Assembly: GCF_001427385.1 (NCBI RefSeq)
Contig: NZ_LMGJ01000001.1
Location: 366,377 to 430,376 of the forward strand
Length of the DNA: 64,000 nucleotides
Direction of reading: 5' to 3'
DNA from: Mesorhizobium sp. Root157
Lineage (GTDB): Bacteria; Pseudomonadota; Alphaproteobacteria; Rhizobiales; Rhizobiaceae
Shown here: positions 26,003 through 33,512 of the stretch, piece by piece
Layout of the letters: each line of letters begins with the position of its first letter
Position numbering within the stretch: the stretch's first letter is position 1
The notes under the pieces: generated by a model
Told to the model about the DNA's origin: nothing
Seen by the model: only the letters and a program-made list of their open reading frames with translations
The model's database searches: none
Made by a program: the position numbers and the translations under genes

Positions 26003-26689
26003 TTATTCTTCGTCGTTATCCGTCGACTTCAAAGCCGAGAGCTTGGCGAACACGGCATTGGCGTCGAGTTCGGCATCCTCGTCCTTCGGCTTGGCGGCTT
26101 CAGGCGTGAGCCGCTCGGTCAGAGACGCCGGCAGCAGCGTATCGCCGGCCGGCTGCGCCTGATCGCGGCCGCGCGAGGCGCGGTTGACTTCCATGTCGAG
26201 ATCGATCTGCGAGGTCAGGCCGAGCATCACCGGATCCATCGGCACGAGGTTGGCGGCGTTCCAATGCTTGCGCTCGCGAATCTGCTCGATGGTCGACTTG
26301 GTGGTGCCGACCAGGCGCGAAATTTGCGCATCCTTCAGTTCGGGATGGTTGCGGACCAGCCACAAAATGGCATTGGGTCGGTCCTGGCGCTTGGACAGCG
26401 GCGTGTAGCGCGGGCCCTTGCGTTTGGATTCCGGCACCCGCACCTTGGGGTCGGACAACTTGAGGCGATGGTTCTGATCCTTTTCGCCGCGGGCGATTTC
26501 CTCGCGCGTCAACTGGCCGGTCATGATCGGATCCATGCCCTTGATGCCCTGCGCCGACTCACCGTCCGCGATCGCCTTCACCTCGAGCGGATGCAGGCCG
26601 CAGAACTGCGCGATCTGGTCGAAGGACAGCGCGGTATTGTCGACCAGCCAGACTGCGGTCGCCTTCGGCATCAAAAGCGTATTTGCCAT
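26003..26689 (-). CDS. trcR: Cell-cycle transcriptional regulator TrcR (DUF1013)
   Basis: This 228-residue protein matches the alphaproteobacterial DUF1013/TrcR family. The N-terminal MANTLLMPKATAVWLVDNTA and LSFDQIAQFCGLHPLEVKAI form a helix-turn-helix-like unit. A second unit, VRNHPELKDAQISRLVGTTK, is followed by STIEQIRERKHWNAANLVPM. The acidic, variable tail ends DNDEE. TrcR was described as a regulator tied to cell-cycle genes in Rhodobacterales-type bacteria, and its targets here are unknown. I chose the ATG at 26689, where conservation begins. Transcription probably starts in the 216 bp up to the DUF1127 gene. Confidence 0.88.
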   Translation of the reverse strand: MANTLLMPKATAVWLVDNTALSFDQIAQFCGLHPLEVKAIADGESAQGIKGMDPIMTGQLTREEIARGEKDQNHRLKLSDPKVRVPESKRKGPRYTPLSKRQDRPNAILWLVRNHPELKDAQISRLVGTTKSTIEQIRERKHWNAANLVPMDPVMLGLTSQIDLDMEVNRASRGRDQAQPAGDTLLPASLTERLTPEAAKPKDEDAELDANAVFAKLSALKSTDNDEE

Positions 26690-26905
26690 CGAAAAACCCT
26701 TCTCGTTCGCCCGCGTTCCCGCGCGGGCGGTGGTTTCTAGAGCCACCAAAATAGGAAAAATCGAGGCCTATATAAACGCGTTCGCGTTCGGGGGCAAGAA
26801 ATTCTGCCGCCTAAAACAAAACCCGCCGGACGGGGTCCAGCGGGTTCGGAACCGGAGGCGCGATGGTTACGCCAGACGTCGGCTCTGCTTTCAGACCAGC
26901 TCTGC

Positions 26906-27046
26906 TCAAAGAGCAGCGCGGGCAACCTTGGCGATGTCGCCGCGGGCGATGCCGAGATCGTTGAGTTCGCGGGCGTTCAAGCGGTTGAGCTCACGGACGG
27001 TTTCCGTGTAGCGGCGCCAGTTCTTGTAAGAGCGGATCAGGTTCAT
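26906..27046 (-). CDS. DUF1127 small basic protein
   Basis: This 46-residue protein has the compact DUF1127 (YjiS-like) pattern: MNLIRSYKNWRRYTETVREL followed by NRLNARELNDLGIARGDIAK. The Arg-rich start and the DLGI turn are family hallmarks. Short DUF1127 proteins are linked in alphaproteobacteria to RNA binding and to phosphate or stress responses. The role of this one is open. The ATG at 27046 is preceded by GGAGGC on the minus strand. It stands alone between trcR and the quinone oxidoreductase, both on the same strand. Confidence 0.85.
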   Translation of the reverse strand: MNLIRSYKNWRRYTETVRELNRLNARELNDLGIARGDIAKVARAAL

Positions 27047-27230
27047 GTTTGCCTCCAGCAAGTTCGGTTGAATTCGATGGTGCTTAGATAGGCTTTCCTG
27101 CCTCACTGTTGAACAGACGCTTTTGCATAGCGGGAATGCATTTGCTGCATTGCAACATGAACGATCGGTAAACGCGCGGAAAAGCGCGGAGAACCGTCAT
27201 TCGCGGGCATGCCATCACCCGAATTGCAGA

Positions 27231-28241
27231 CTAACCGACGTCGAGCACGATCTTGCCGATAAGATCGCCCTCTTCCATGCGCTCATGCGCCCGCCAGGCC
27301 TCCTTGAGCGGAAAGATCATATCCATCACCGGCGCGATCTTGCGGGCGGCAAGCAGTGGCCATACCTGCGCCTCAAGCGCGGCTGCCACGGCGCCCTTGA
27401 ACTCGACGCTGCGCGGCCTCAGCGTCGAACCGGTATGCGTCAGCCGCTTGACCATCAGCCTGGAAAAATCGGCGCTTGCCACCGCCCCCGCCTGCGTGGC
27501 GATCTGGACGATGCGCCCCTCGACCGCCGCCGCCGAATAGTTCCTGCCGACATAGTCGCCGCCCACCATGTCGAGGATGACGTTGGCGCCCTTGCCGCCG
27601 GTCGCATCCTTGACCGCCTGCACGAAATCCTCCTCGTGGTAGTTCACCGCGCGGTCGGCACCGAGCTTGAGGCAAGTGTCGCATTTCTCCTTCGAACCGG
27701 CGGTGGCGACGACATAGGCACCGAAGGCGGAGGCAAGCTGGATTGCGGTGGTGCCGATGCCCGACGATCCGCCATGGACGAGCAGCGTCTCGCCCGCTTT
27801 CAACGCGCCACGCTCGAACACATTGTGCCAGACGGTGAAATAGGTCTCCGGCACCGCGGCGGCCTCGGTATAGGTGAAACCGGCCGGTAAAGGCAGCGCA
27901 TGACTGGCATGCACCACCACATATTCGGCATAGCCGCCACCTGCGGTCAGCGCGCAGACCTGGTCGCGCAGGCGCCAGCGCCGAGCGCCTTCGCCCAGCG
28001 CCGCGACCTCGCCGGCAACCTCCAGCCCTGGCAGGTCGGATGCGCCGGGCGGCGCTGGATAGGCCCCCTTGCGTTGCAGAATATCTGGCCGGTTGACCCC
28101 GGCGGCATGCACCCGGATCAGGATTTCGCCCGGTCCCGGCTGCGGCACGTCGCGCTTTTCCGCCTTGAGCACCAGCGGCCCGCCAGGCTCCGAAATGGCA
28201 ACCGCCGTCATCTTCTCGGGGATCTTGTGCCCATTTGCCAT
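27231..28241 (-). CDS. NAD(P)H quinone oxidoreductase (PIG3/QOR-type MDR)
   Basis: This 336-residue member of the zinc-independent medium-chain dehydrogenase/reductase family shows a GroES-like N-terminus (MTAVAISEPGGPLVLKAEKR, GVNRPDILQRKGAYPAPPGA). A Rossmann domain follows with TLLVHGGSSGIGTTAIQLAS and NVILDMVGGDYVGRNYSAAA. The missing zinc ligands and the PIG3-like N-terminus point to quinone reduction with NADPH. The ATG at 28241 has GGAGACGGG upstream; one ten residues inside (28211) is also possible. It diverges from the DUF1192 gene. Confidence 0.9.
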   Translation of the reverse strand: MANGHKIPEKMTAVAISEPGGPLVLKAEKRDVPQPGPGEILIRVHAAGVNRPDILQRKGAYPAPPGASDLPGLEVAGEVAALGEGARRWRLRDQVCALTAGGGYAEYVVVHASHALPLPAGFTYTEAAAVPETYFTVWHNVFERGALKAGETLLVHGGSSGIGTTAIQLASAFGAYVVATAGSKEKCDTCLKLGADRAVNYHEEDFVQAVKDATGGKGANVILDMVGGDYVGRNYSAAAVEGRIVQIATQAGAVASADFSRLMVKRLTHTGSTLRPRSVEFKGAVAAALEAQVWPLLAARKIAPVMDMIFPLKEAWRAHERMEEGDLIGKIVLDVG

Positions 28242-28449
28242 TTTCCCGTCTCCATTTTTTGCGGCATGTGCCGGCTGTTTGCATCACGGCCCCTGCCCTA
28301 TGTATGCTGACTGACGATTCAGGCAAACCGCCTGAAGCAATTCCAGGAAAGGGGAAGCTGGTTTTCCGCCCGGAATTGCGCAAATGCGAGAAGTTGGAGC
28401 GGTTCGAAAGCGCTCCAGCAGGCTACCAACCGGTTATCGGGGAGCGATC

Positions 28450-28644
28450 ATGGCGATCTTCGACGATGAGCCCAGGAAAAAGCCGCAGCCGCACGAGATC
28501 GGCCAGGACCTGGCGCTGCTCTCGGTCGGCGAACTCAAGGAGCGTATCGATATATTGCGTGCCGAGATCACGCGCATCGAGGCCGAATTGCACGCCAAGG
28601 GCTCGACCAAATCCGCCGCCGAGGCGCTTTTCAGACGGGGCTAG
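28450..28644 (+). CDS. DUF1192 small protein
   Basis: This 64-residue cytoplasmic protein carries the DUF1192 pattern: MAIFDDEPRKKPQPHEIGQD, then LSVGELKERIDILRAEITRI, a short amphipathic coiled coil, and the conserved AAEALFRRG end. The family is common in alphaproteobacteria and has no known function. The ATG at 28450 has GGGGAG upstream. A 7-bp hairpin (TGGAGCG...CGCTCCA, 28395-28417) precedes it. It may be in one unit with the MFS gene 109 bp downstream. Otherwise the 208 bp ahead of it shows nothing clear. Confidence 0.88.
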   Translation: MAIFDDEPRKKPQPHEIGQDLALLSVGELKERIDILRAEITRIEAELHAKGSTKSAAEALFRRG

Positions 28645-28753
28645 TCGCCTGCGGCGGCTTATGCCCCTGAAAAGACCGAAACAAACTAAAGCCTGAAACA
28701 AGCTGTTGTCAGGCAGTGCCCGCCAGATTCGATTTCTCCACCGGACCGCGCAG

Positions 28754-30001
28754 ATGTTTGCAACCTACAGACCGATCCTGTCGCTCCTGCGGGGCACCGC
28801 CTTTCTTCTGGCGGCTTCCGGCCTGCACGGCCTGCTCTTGCCGCTTCGCGGCCAGATGGAGGGGTTTTCCACCGCTTCGCTGGGCCTGATGGGCACGGCC
28901 TGGGCAACCGGCTTCGTCGCCGGCTGCTATTTCGCCCCCCGCATCGTTCGCCGCGCCGGGCATGTGCGGGCCTTCGGCACCTTCGCAGCCTCGGGCGCCA
29001 TCATCGCCCTGCTCACCGGGCTCATCATCGATGAATACGCCTGGATCGTGCTGCGCGCCTTCACCGGTTTCGTCATGGCCGGCGCTTTCATGATCATCGA
29101 GAGCTGGCTGAACGAAAAGGCCACCAACGAGAACCGCGGCACCGTTTTCGGCCTCTACATGATGGTCACCTATGCCTCCATCATGGGCGGTCAGATGATC
29201 GTGGCTGCCGGCGACGTTCAGTCGGCCTCGCTGTTCATGATCACCGGCATCTTCTTTTGCCTGTCACTCATTCCGACAGCCGTTTCCACCCAGTCGACAC
29301 CGCAACCTCTGCAGGACGTGAAACTCGACCTGACAGGGCTCTACGCCAACTCGCCGGTCGCGGCGATCGCCTGCCTGCTGATCGGCATCGCCAATGGTGC
29401 CTGGGGCACGCTTGGCGCGGTCTATGGCGCACGCGCCGGCATCCCGACGGCTCAGATCGCGCTGATGATGAGCCTTGTCGTCGTCGCCGGCGCTGTCATG
29501 CAACTTCCGGCAGGCCGGCTCTCGGACAAGACCGACCGCCGCTTTGTGCTGGCGGGCGCCGCGTTCGGCGCAGCGTTTTTCGCCCTGGTCGTCTTCCTTC
29601 TGCAGCCGCGTTCCGGCCTGGTCGTGCTGATAACGACCGCGGCCTACGGCGGCTTCGCCTACACGCTCTATTCCATTGCGGTCGCCCACGCCAACGACCA
29701 CGCCAAGGCGGAAGATTTCGTCAAGGTTTCCAGCGGCTTGCTGATGCTCTACGGTTTCGGCACCATGATCGGGCCGCTGCTGGCCGCCGCATTGATGGAG
29801 TGGATGCGCCCCGAGAGCCTTTTCCTCGCCACCGCGCTCGCCCACATCTGTCTTGCCGGCTACACCATGCTGCGCATCAAGCGCCGCGCGCCCGTTCCGA
29901 TCGAAGAGCGCGACGCCTTCAAGACACTGCCGGTCGAGCGCTCGATCACGCCGGAATCGCTGCGGCTCGACCCCCGCACAAAAAATGAAACCGATGGTTG
30001 A
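28754..30001 (+). CDS. MFS transporter (YcaD-like)
   Basis: This 415-residue major facilitator superfamily protein has 12 predicted transmembrane helices. Motifs recalling E. coli YcaD are GAFMIIESWLNEKATNENRG, followed by GLYMMVTYASIMGGQMIVAA. The second half carries the MFS loop motif PAGRLSDKTDRRFVLAG. The substrate is unknown. I chose the ATG at 28754 (MFATYRPILSL), which begins just before the first helix. The ArsR-type regulator 31 bp downstream may be co-transcribed. Confidence 0.87.
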   Translation: MFATYRPILSLLRGTAFLLAASGLHGLLLPLRGQMEGFSTASLGLMGTAWATGFVAGCYFAPRIVRRAGHVRAFGTFAASGAIIALLTGLIIDEYAWIVLRAFTGFVMAGAFMIIESWLNEKATNENRGTVFGLYMMVTYASIMGGQMIVAAGDVQSASLFMITGIFFCLSLIPTAVSTQSTPQPLQDVKLDLTGLYANSPVAAIACLLIGIANGAWGTLGAVYGARAGIPTAQIALMMSLVVVAGAVMQLPAGRLSDKTDRRFVLAGAAFGAAFFALVVFLLQPRSGLVVLITTAAYGGFAYTLYSIAVAHANDHAKAEDFVKVSSGLLMLYGFGTMIGPLLAAALMEWMRPESLFLATALAHICLAGYTMLRIKRRAPVPIEERDAFKTLPVERSITPESLRLDPRTKNETDG

Positions 30002-30032
30002 GATTCGGGCAACTTTACCGCACAAATAGACC

Positions 30033-30305
30033 ATGATGCTGATAGATGCGTTCACGGCCATCGCCGACCCCACCCGACGCCATCTTCTCGAAGAGCTTCG
30101 GCGCGGGCCGAAAACCGTCAACGAACTGGCCGCCGGCCTGCCGGTATCGCGCCCGGCCGTTTCTCAACATCTGAAAGTGCTGCTTGACGCCGGCCTTGTC
30201 AGTGCGCGGGCCGACGGCACGCGACGCGTCTATACCGTCACCAATGCAGGCTTTCTCAAGCTGAACATCTGGCTCGACCAGTTCTGGGATGCGCAGGCTT
30301 CGTAA
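30033..30305 (+). CDS. ArsR-family winged-helix regulator
   Basis: This 90-residue protein is essentially one ArsR/SmtB winged-helix domain: FTAIADPTRRHLLEELRRGP, then TVNELAAGLPVSRPAVSQHL as recognition helix and a wing SARADGTRRVYTVTNAG. No Cys or His metal-binding pair is visible, so it is probably not a metal sensor. It resembles the SdpR-like group that responds to other cues. Two adjacent ATGs (30033 and 30036) open the frame. It follows the MFS gene closely and may regulate it. Confidence 0.9.
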   Translation: MMLIDAFTAIADPTRRHLLEELRRGPKTVNELAAGLPVSRPAVSQHLKVLLDAGLVSARADGTRRVYTVTNAGFLKLNIWLDQFWDAQAS

Positions 30306-30325
30306 GCGCCCGCCCACAGACGCCG

Positions 30326-30733
30326 TCAGTTCAGATTGACGTCCCGGCCGGCAGCGCGGATCGACACCGAGAAACCTGCCAGCACGTCGATCAGCGTGAT
30401 AACCATCAGCGTGAAGAACACCGAGTGCGCCGCGCCCTTGATCAGCAGGAACTCTACCAGGAAAGCCACGAAGACGAAGGTCGACAACAGATGATCGATC
30501 ACCGAGGCGTTGCTGGTGCGGGTCGATTTGAGGATTTCGACAAAGAAGAAGACCAGGCCGATCAGGACCATGAGATCGCCGAGCGTCATGGAAAAGACGC
30601 CGCCGGACATCATGCCGATGGAGAGTATTTCGGCAGCCCAGGGATCGCCGTTGACGCCGGAGCCGAAAAAGCCGGCAAGGCCGAGATTGTAGATGATGAA
30701 CGGCACGATCAGCAGCGGAAGGCTAGCCAGCAT
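30326..30733 (-). CDS. Small four-helix membrane protein of unknown function
   Basis: I do not recognise a named family. The 135-residue protein has four hydrophobic segments: about 2-23 (LLIVPFIIYNLGLAGFF), 40-66 (GGVFSMTLGDLMVLIGLVFF), 83-100 (FVFVAFLVEFLLI) and 102-125. A charged loop EILKSTRTSNASVIDHLLST lies between the second and third. There is no signal peptide or enzyme motif. It stands alone on the minus strand after the rpmF terminator and converges with the ArsR gene at 20 bp distance. The reading frame and codon use look genuine. Confidence 0.7.
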   Translation of the reverse strand: MLASLPLLIVPFIIYNLGLAGFFGSGVNGDPWAAEILSIGMMSGGVFSMTLGDLMVLIGLVFFFVEILKSTRTSNASVIDHLLSTFVFVAFLVEFLLIKGAAHSVFFTLMVITLIDVLAGFSVSIRAAGRDVNLN

Positions 30734-30863
30734 GTCATGTCTCCAACCGAGGCGCCAAGGACAGTTCGGCGCGGGTTTGCTTTCAGCGCGAGCATCCGCT
30801 CCTGCTCACAGTTGTAGAATGCAGGTCGCTTTGCCGGTCAAGCCCCAGGCGGGTTTCCGGAAA

Positions 30864-30888
30864 GCAAAAGACCGCCCGAAGGCGGTCT
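30864..30888 (-). terminator. Intrinsic terminator of rpmF
   Basis: On the minus strand GACCGCC and GGCGGTC pair around a TTCG tetraloop (30870-30887) and are followed by TTTTGCTTT. It starts about 33 bp after the rpmF stop and is a classic Rho-independent terminator. Confidence 0.85.
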
Positions 30889-30919
30889 CGAATGCGTCGC
30901 AAATGCGGGAAAGCCGAAC

Positions 30920-31102
30920 TCAGCTTTCTTTCGGCGTCAGCACCTGGCGGCCGCGATACATGCCGGTCTTCAGATCGATATGGTGCGGACGGCGCATTTC
31001 GCCGGAATTCTTGTCCTCGACATAGGTCGGCGCCTTGAGCGCGTCGGCCGAACGGCGCATGCCGCGCTTCGAGGGAGAGGTTTTTCGTTTCGGTACGGCC
31101 AT
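30920..31102 (-). CDS. rpmF: 50S ribosomal protein L32
   Basis: This 60-residue large-subunit ribosomal protein starts with the invariant [20 protein letters not shown]. It lacks the C-terminal zinc Cys pairs of some L32 forms, ending with [13 protein letters not shown] as alphaproteobacterial versions do. It is followed by a strong intrinsic terminator. It normally lies downstream of mtgA in Rhizobiales; here a MITE-like element separates the two. Confidence 0.96.
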   Translation of the reverse strand: MAVPKRKTSPSKRGMRRSADALKAPTYVEDKNSGEMRRPHHIDLKTGMYRGRQVLTPKES

Positions 31103-31249
31103 GGATATGCTCCACTCAAGTGTTCAAAAGCCTGTCATGCCCTGGTGAAAGGGCCGCGTGTCGGGCCTAATTCTAGGAGAAAGTGGCGTGCCTATACACG
31201 GCCCACGGCGCTTTGACCAGCGTCATGGCAAGATTTTTTGCGCCGACGC

Positions 31250-31279
31250 CTTATACCGGCCGGACTGTGGCGGGATCAA
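31250..31279 (-). promoter_or_regulatory. Possible rpmF promoter
   Basis: On the minus strand TTGATC (31279-31274), an 18-bp spacer and TATAAG (31255-31250) resemble a sigma-70 promoter about 150 bp before rpmF. It lies in the original mtgA-rpmF gap, downstream of the inserted element, so rpmF would keep its own promoter. The rest of 31103-31349 holds nothing else I can name. Confidence 0.35.
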
Positions 31280-31349
31280 GTCGGAGACGAGCCGGCACGG
31301 TTCTTGGCAAATCCACAACCGTCCGCGGCGGCCCCAAGCGCGTCGAGAT

Positions 31350-31619
31350 CTAGGGTCAGGACCTGTTAATTTGGCTGGAATGGCGTTCGAAATGGCGAGA
31401 GATGCAAGGAAAAGCCCCAAGAGTGGGGTTGTTCCCCCAGTCGAGGGTTTTGACGAAGCAGGTCGACGCCAGTTCGATCGTCCTTCGGATCGGATGGATT
31501 TGCCCGGACTACTTTGTCGCAATGTCTTGAAAGGCTTGAGCCTTCCTGCGGCATTGCTTCGCGTATCCGCACAAATCCGCTCCGGCCATTCGAGCCAAAT
31601 TAACAGGTCCTGACCCTAG
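31350..31619. mobile_element. 270-bp MITE-like element with 27-bp perfect inverted repeats
   Basis: CTAGGGTCAGGACCTGTTAA plus TTTGGCT (31350-31376) is repeated in perfect inverted form at 31593-31619. The inside (about 216 bp) has no transposase-sized frame. Both outer ends are CTAG, which may be a palindromic target site or part of the repeat. TCGAGA occurs just outside each end (31343-31348 and 31620-31625), offset by one base on the left. The layout suggests a non-autonomous derivative of an IS5-like element; the family is inferred. The right end supplies the stop codon of mtgA. Confidence 0.8.
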
Positions 31620-32326
31620 TCGAGACAGCCGACATATCCGCCAGCCCGCGCAGCCCTGCGCTCGATGACGCTCGCCAACTGCCTCAATCCACGGCTTGGC
31701 TTGCCTGGATTTCGTGCCACCGGATTGGGCAGGGCAACGGCAAGCAGGGCAGCCTGCCGGCGCGACAGTTTCCTGGCGGCAACACCGAAATGATGCTGTG
31801 CGGCAGCCTCAATGCCGTAGATGCCCGGCCCCCATTCGGCAATGTTGAGATAGATTTCCATGATCCGTCGTTTCGGCACGACAAGGTCGAAATAGACCGC
31901 CAACGGCAATTCGACGACTTTGCGCAAGGTCGTGAACGGCCGCTGCCACAGATACAGGTTCTTGACCGTCTGCATGGTGATGGTCGAGGCGCCGCGCGTT
32001 GCCTCCCCCGCGATGGCGTCGCTCACCACGCCCTTCAGTTCACGGAAGTCGATGCCGTGATGGGAACAGAACTGGCCATCCTCCGACATGATGACGGAAT
32101 GCGCCAGCACCGGGGCGATATCGTCGATACCCACCCAGCGCCGGTCGTAGCCGGAGAAGGTCGCCAAATCCTTCAGCATCAGCGTTGAAACCGGATGCAC
32201 GAAGGAAGGCAGGTAGAGGATGGTCAAAATCACGGGAATGAGCGCAAGTATGACCGCGCCTCTCACCCCGGTGCGGATCAAGCTCTTGCGCGAGATGGTC
32301 CGCCCGCCCCTTTTTGCTCGCGACAT
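31616..32326 (-). CDS. mtgA: Monofunctional peptidoglycan glycosyltransferase
   Basis: This 236-residue inner-membrane enzyme polymerises lipid II into glycan strands without transpeptidase activity. One transmembrane anchor (about residues 25-46) precedes the GT51 domain. Its motifs are [17 protein letters not shown] (catalytic Glu), [19 protein letters not shown], the [20 protein letters not shown] block and [15 protein letters not shown]. The stop TAG (31618-31616) lies inside the end of the MITE-like element, so the last residues after GGYVGC may differ from the ancestral form. I chose the ATG at 32326; the frame extends to 32407. Confidence 0.92.
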   Translation of the reverse strand: MSRAKRGGRTISRKSLIRTGVRGAVILALIPVILTILYLPSFVHPVSTLMLKDLATFSGYDRRWVGIDDIAPVLAHSVIMSEDGQFCSHHGIDFRELKGVVSDAIAGEATRGASTITMQTVKNLYLWQRPFTTLRKVVELPLAVYFDLVVPKRRIMEIYLNIAEWGPGIYGIEAAAQHHFGVAARKLSRRQAALLAVALPNPVARNPGKPSRGLRQLASVIERRAARAGGYVGCLD

Positions 32327-32474
32327 GAGATGTCCCTCGGTTCCATGAACCAATCCCTCAGTCTCTTGCTCGATGATCGGTTCCGGCACCTGGCTTGTCC
32401 CTGCCAATCACCTTCCCGCATAACGGCGCCTGACTGCTTGCGCAATGTCTGAGTGTCGGCTACCGCTCGCCGCC

Positions 32475-33410
32475 ATGACGACAGACGCTGAAATCGCCTT
32501 TGAAACCCGGCTGACAGAGCAAGCCAGCGCCGTTGAAGCCAGGCTGCGGCGCAGTCTCGACGATCGCCCGCTTTCCGGCGAGATCGCAAGGCCGGAGCGC
32601 CTGCTTTTAGCCATGCGCCACGGCGTGCTCAACGGCGGCAAGCGGCTGCGTCCCTTCCTGGTGATGGAAAGCGCCGCCCTGTTCGACCCCGATGCCAGGG
32701 ACGATACGGCGCTTTGCGTGGCGGCTGCGCTGGAATGCGTCCACTGCTATTCACTGATCCACGACGATTTGCCGGCGATGGACGACGACGATCTGCGGCG
32801 CGGCCAGCCGACCGTGCACAGGGCATATGACGAAGCGACGGCCATCCTCGCTGGCGACAGCCTGCTCACGCTTGCCTTCGATATCATTGCCGGCGAACCC
32901 TGGGAGCACGGAAAAAGGCCTACAGCCGCCACGCGCCTTGTCCTGGTCAAGGGCCTTGCCCGTGCAGCCGGCCTTGGCGGCATGACCGGCGGACAGATGC
33001 TCGACCTGGCGGCGGAGCATGCCTCCCCCGACGAAGCCGGCATCATTCGCCTGCAAGCGATGAAGACCGGTGCATTGATCCGCTTTGCCTGCGAGGCCGG
33101 CGCGATCCTTGCCCATGCCTCGTCGGCGGACCAGGAACGGCTGGCTGAATTCGGCTCGGCCATAGGGCTTGCCTTCCAGCTTGCCGACGACCTGCTCGAC
33201 ATGACGGCGGATGCCAGCCAGATCGGCAAGGCCACCGGCAAGGATGCCGCCGCCGGCAAGGCCACGCTGGCAGCCCTTCACGGCGCCGACTGGGCACGCC
33301 GGCAACTGAACGGCCTTGTCGAACAGGCGCACGCCTTGCTCGATCCCTACGGCGAACGGGCGGCAATGCTGAAAGCCGCGGCGACATTCGTCGCCAATCG
33401 CACCAGATAG
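32475..33410 (+). CDS. ispA: Farnesyl diphosphate synthase-type polyprenyl synthetase
   Basis: This 311-residue prenyltransferase joins isopentenyl diphosphate to allylic diphosphates, most likely to farnesyl diphosphate. The first Asp-rich motif with its upstream residues (CYSLIHDDLPAMDDDDLRRG) matches IspA closely. The second Asp-rich motif is in LAFQLADDLLDMTADASQIG, and GVLNGGKRLRPFLVMESAAL binds IPP. Two starts are possible, ATG 32445 (MSECRLP) and ATG 32475 (MTTDAEIA); I took the second by N-terminal similarity. It diverges from mtgA. The MEP-pathway gene ispG is also in the window, 3.4 kb further on. Confidence 0.9.
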   Translation: MTTDAEIAFETRLTEQASAVEARLRRSLDDRPLSGEIARPERLLLAMRHGVLNGGKRLRPFLVMESAALFDPDARDDTALCVAAALECVHCYSLIHDDLPAMDDDDLRRGQPTVHRAYDEATAILAGDSLLTLAFDIIAGEPWEHGKRPTAATRLVLVKGLARAAGLGGMTGGQMLDLAAEHASPDEAGIIRLQAMKTGALIRFACEAGAILAHASSADQERLAEFGSAIGLAFQLADDLLDMTADASQIGKATGKDAAAGKATLAALHGADWARRQLNGLVEQAHALLDPYGERAAMLKAAATFVANRTR

Positions 33411-33512
33411 GCCCTGGCCAAGCCGCAAAGCTCTGCCGCACCAACGAAATCTTAATGTTAATGCAGTGTGATCCCCGCCGTTACAATTGCGCGTATGTGT
33501 TGGGGGTTACGC

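Noticed and set aside
31366-31572. Small frames inside the MITE-like element as transposase
   Set aside because: They are too short, lack DDE-type motifs and run into the inverted repeats. At most they are remnants.
33445-33475. CtrA-type TTAA boxes before the hybrid kinase
   Set aside because: TTAA-TG-TTAA is present, but the spacing is not the 7 bp of the known CtrA site.
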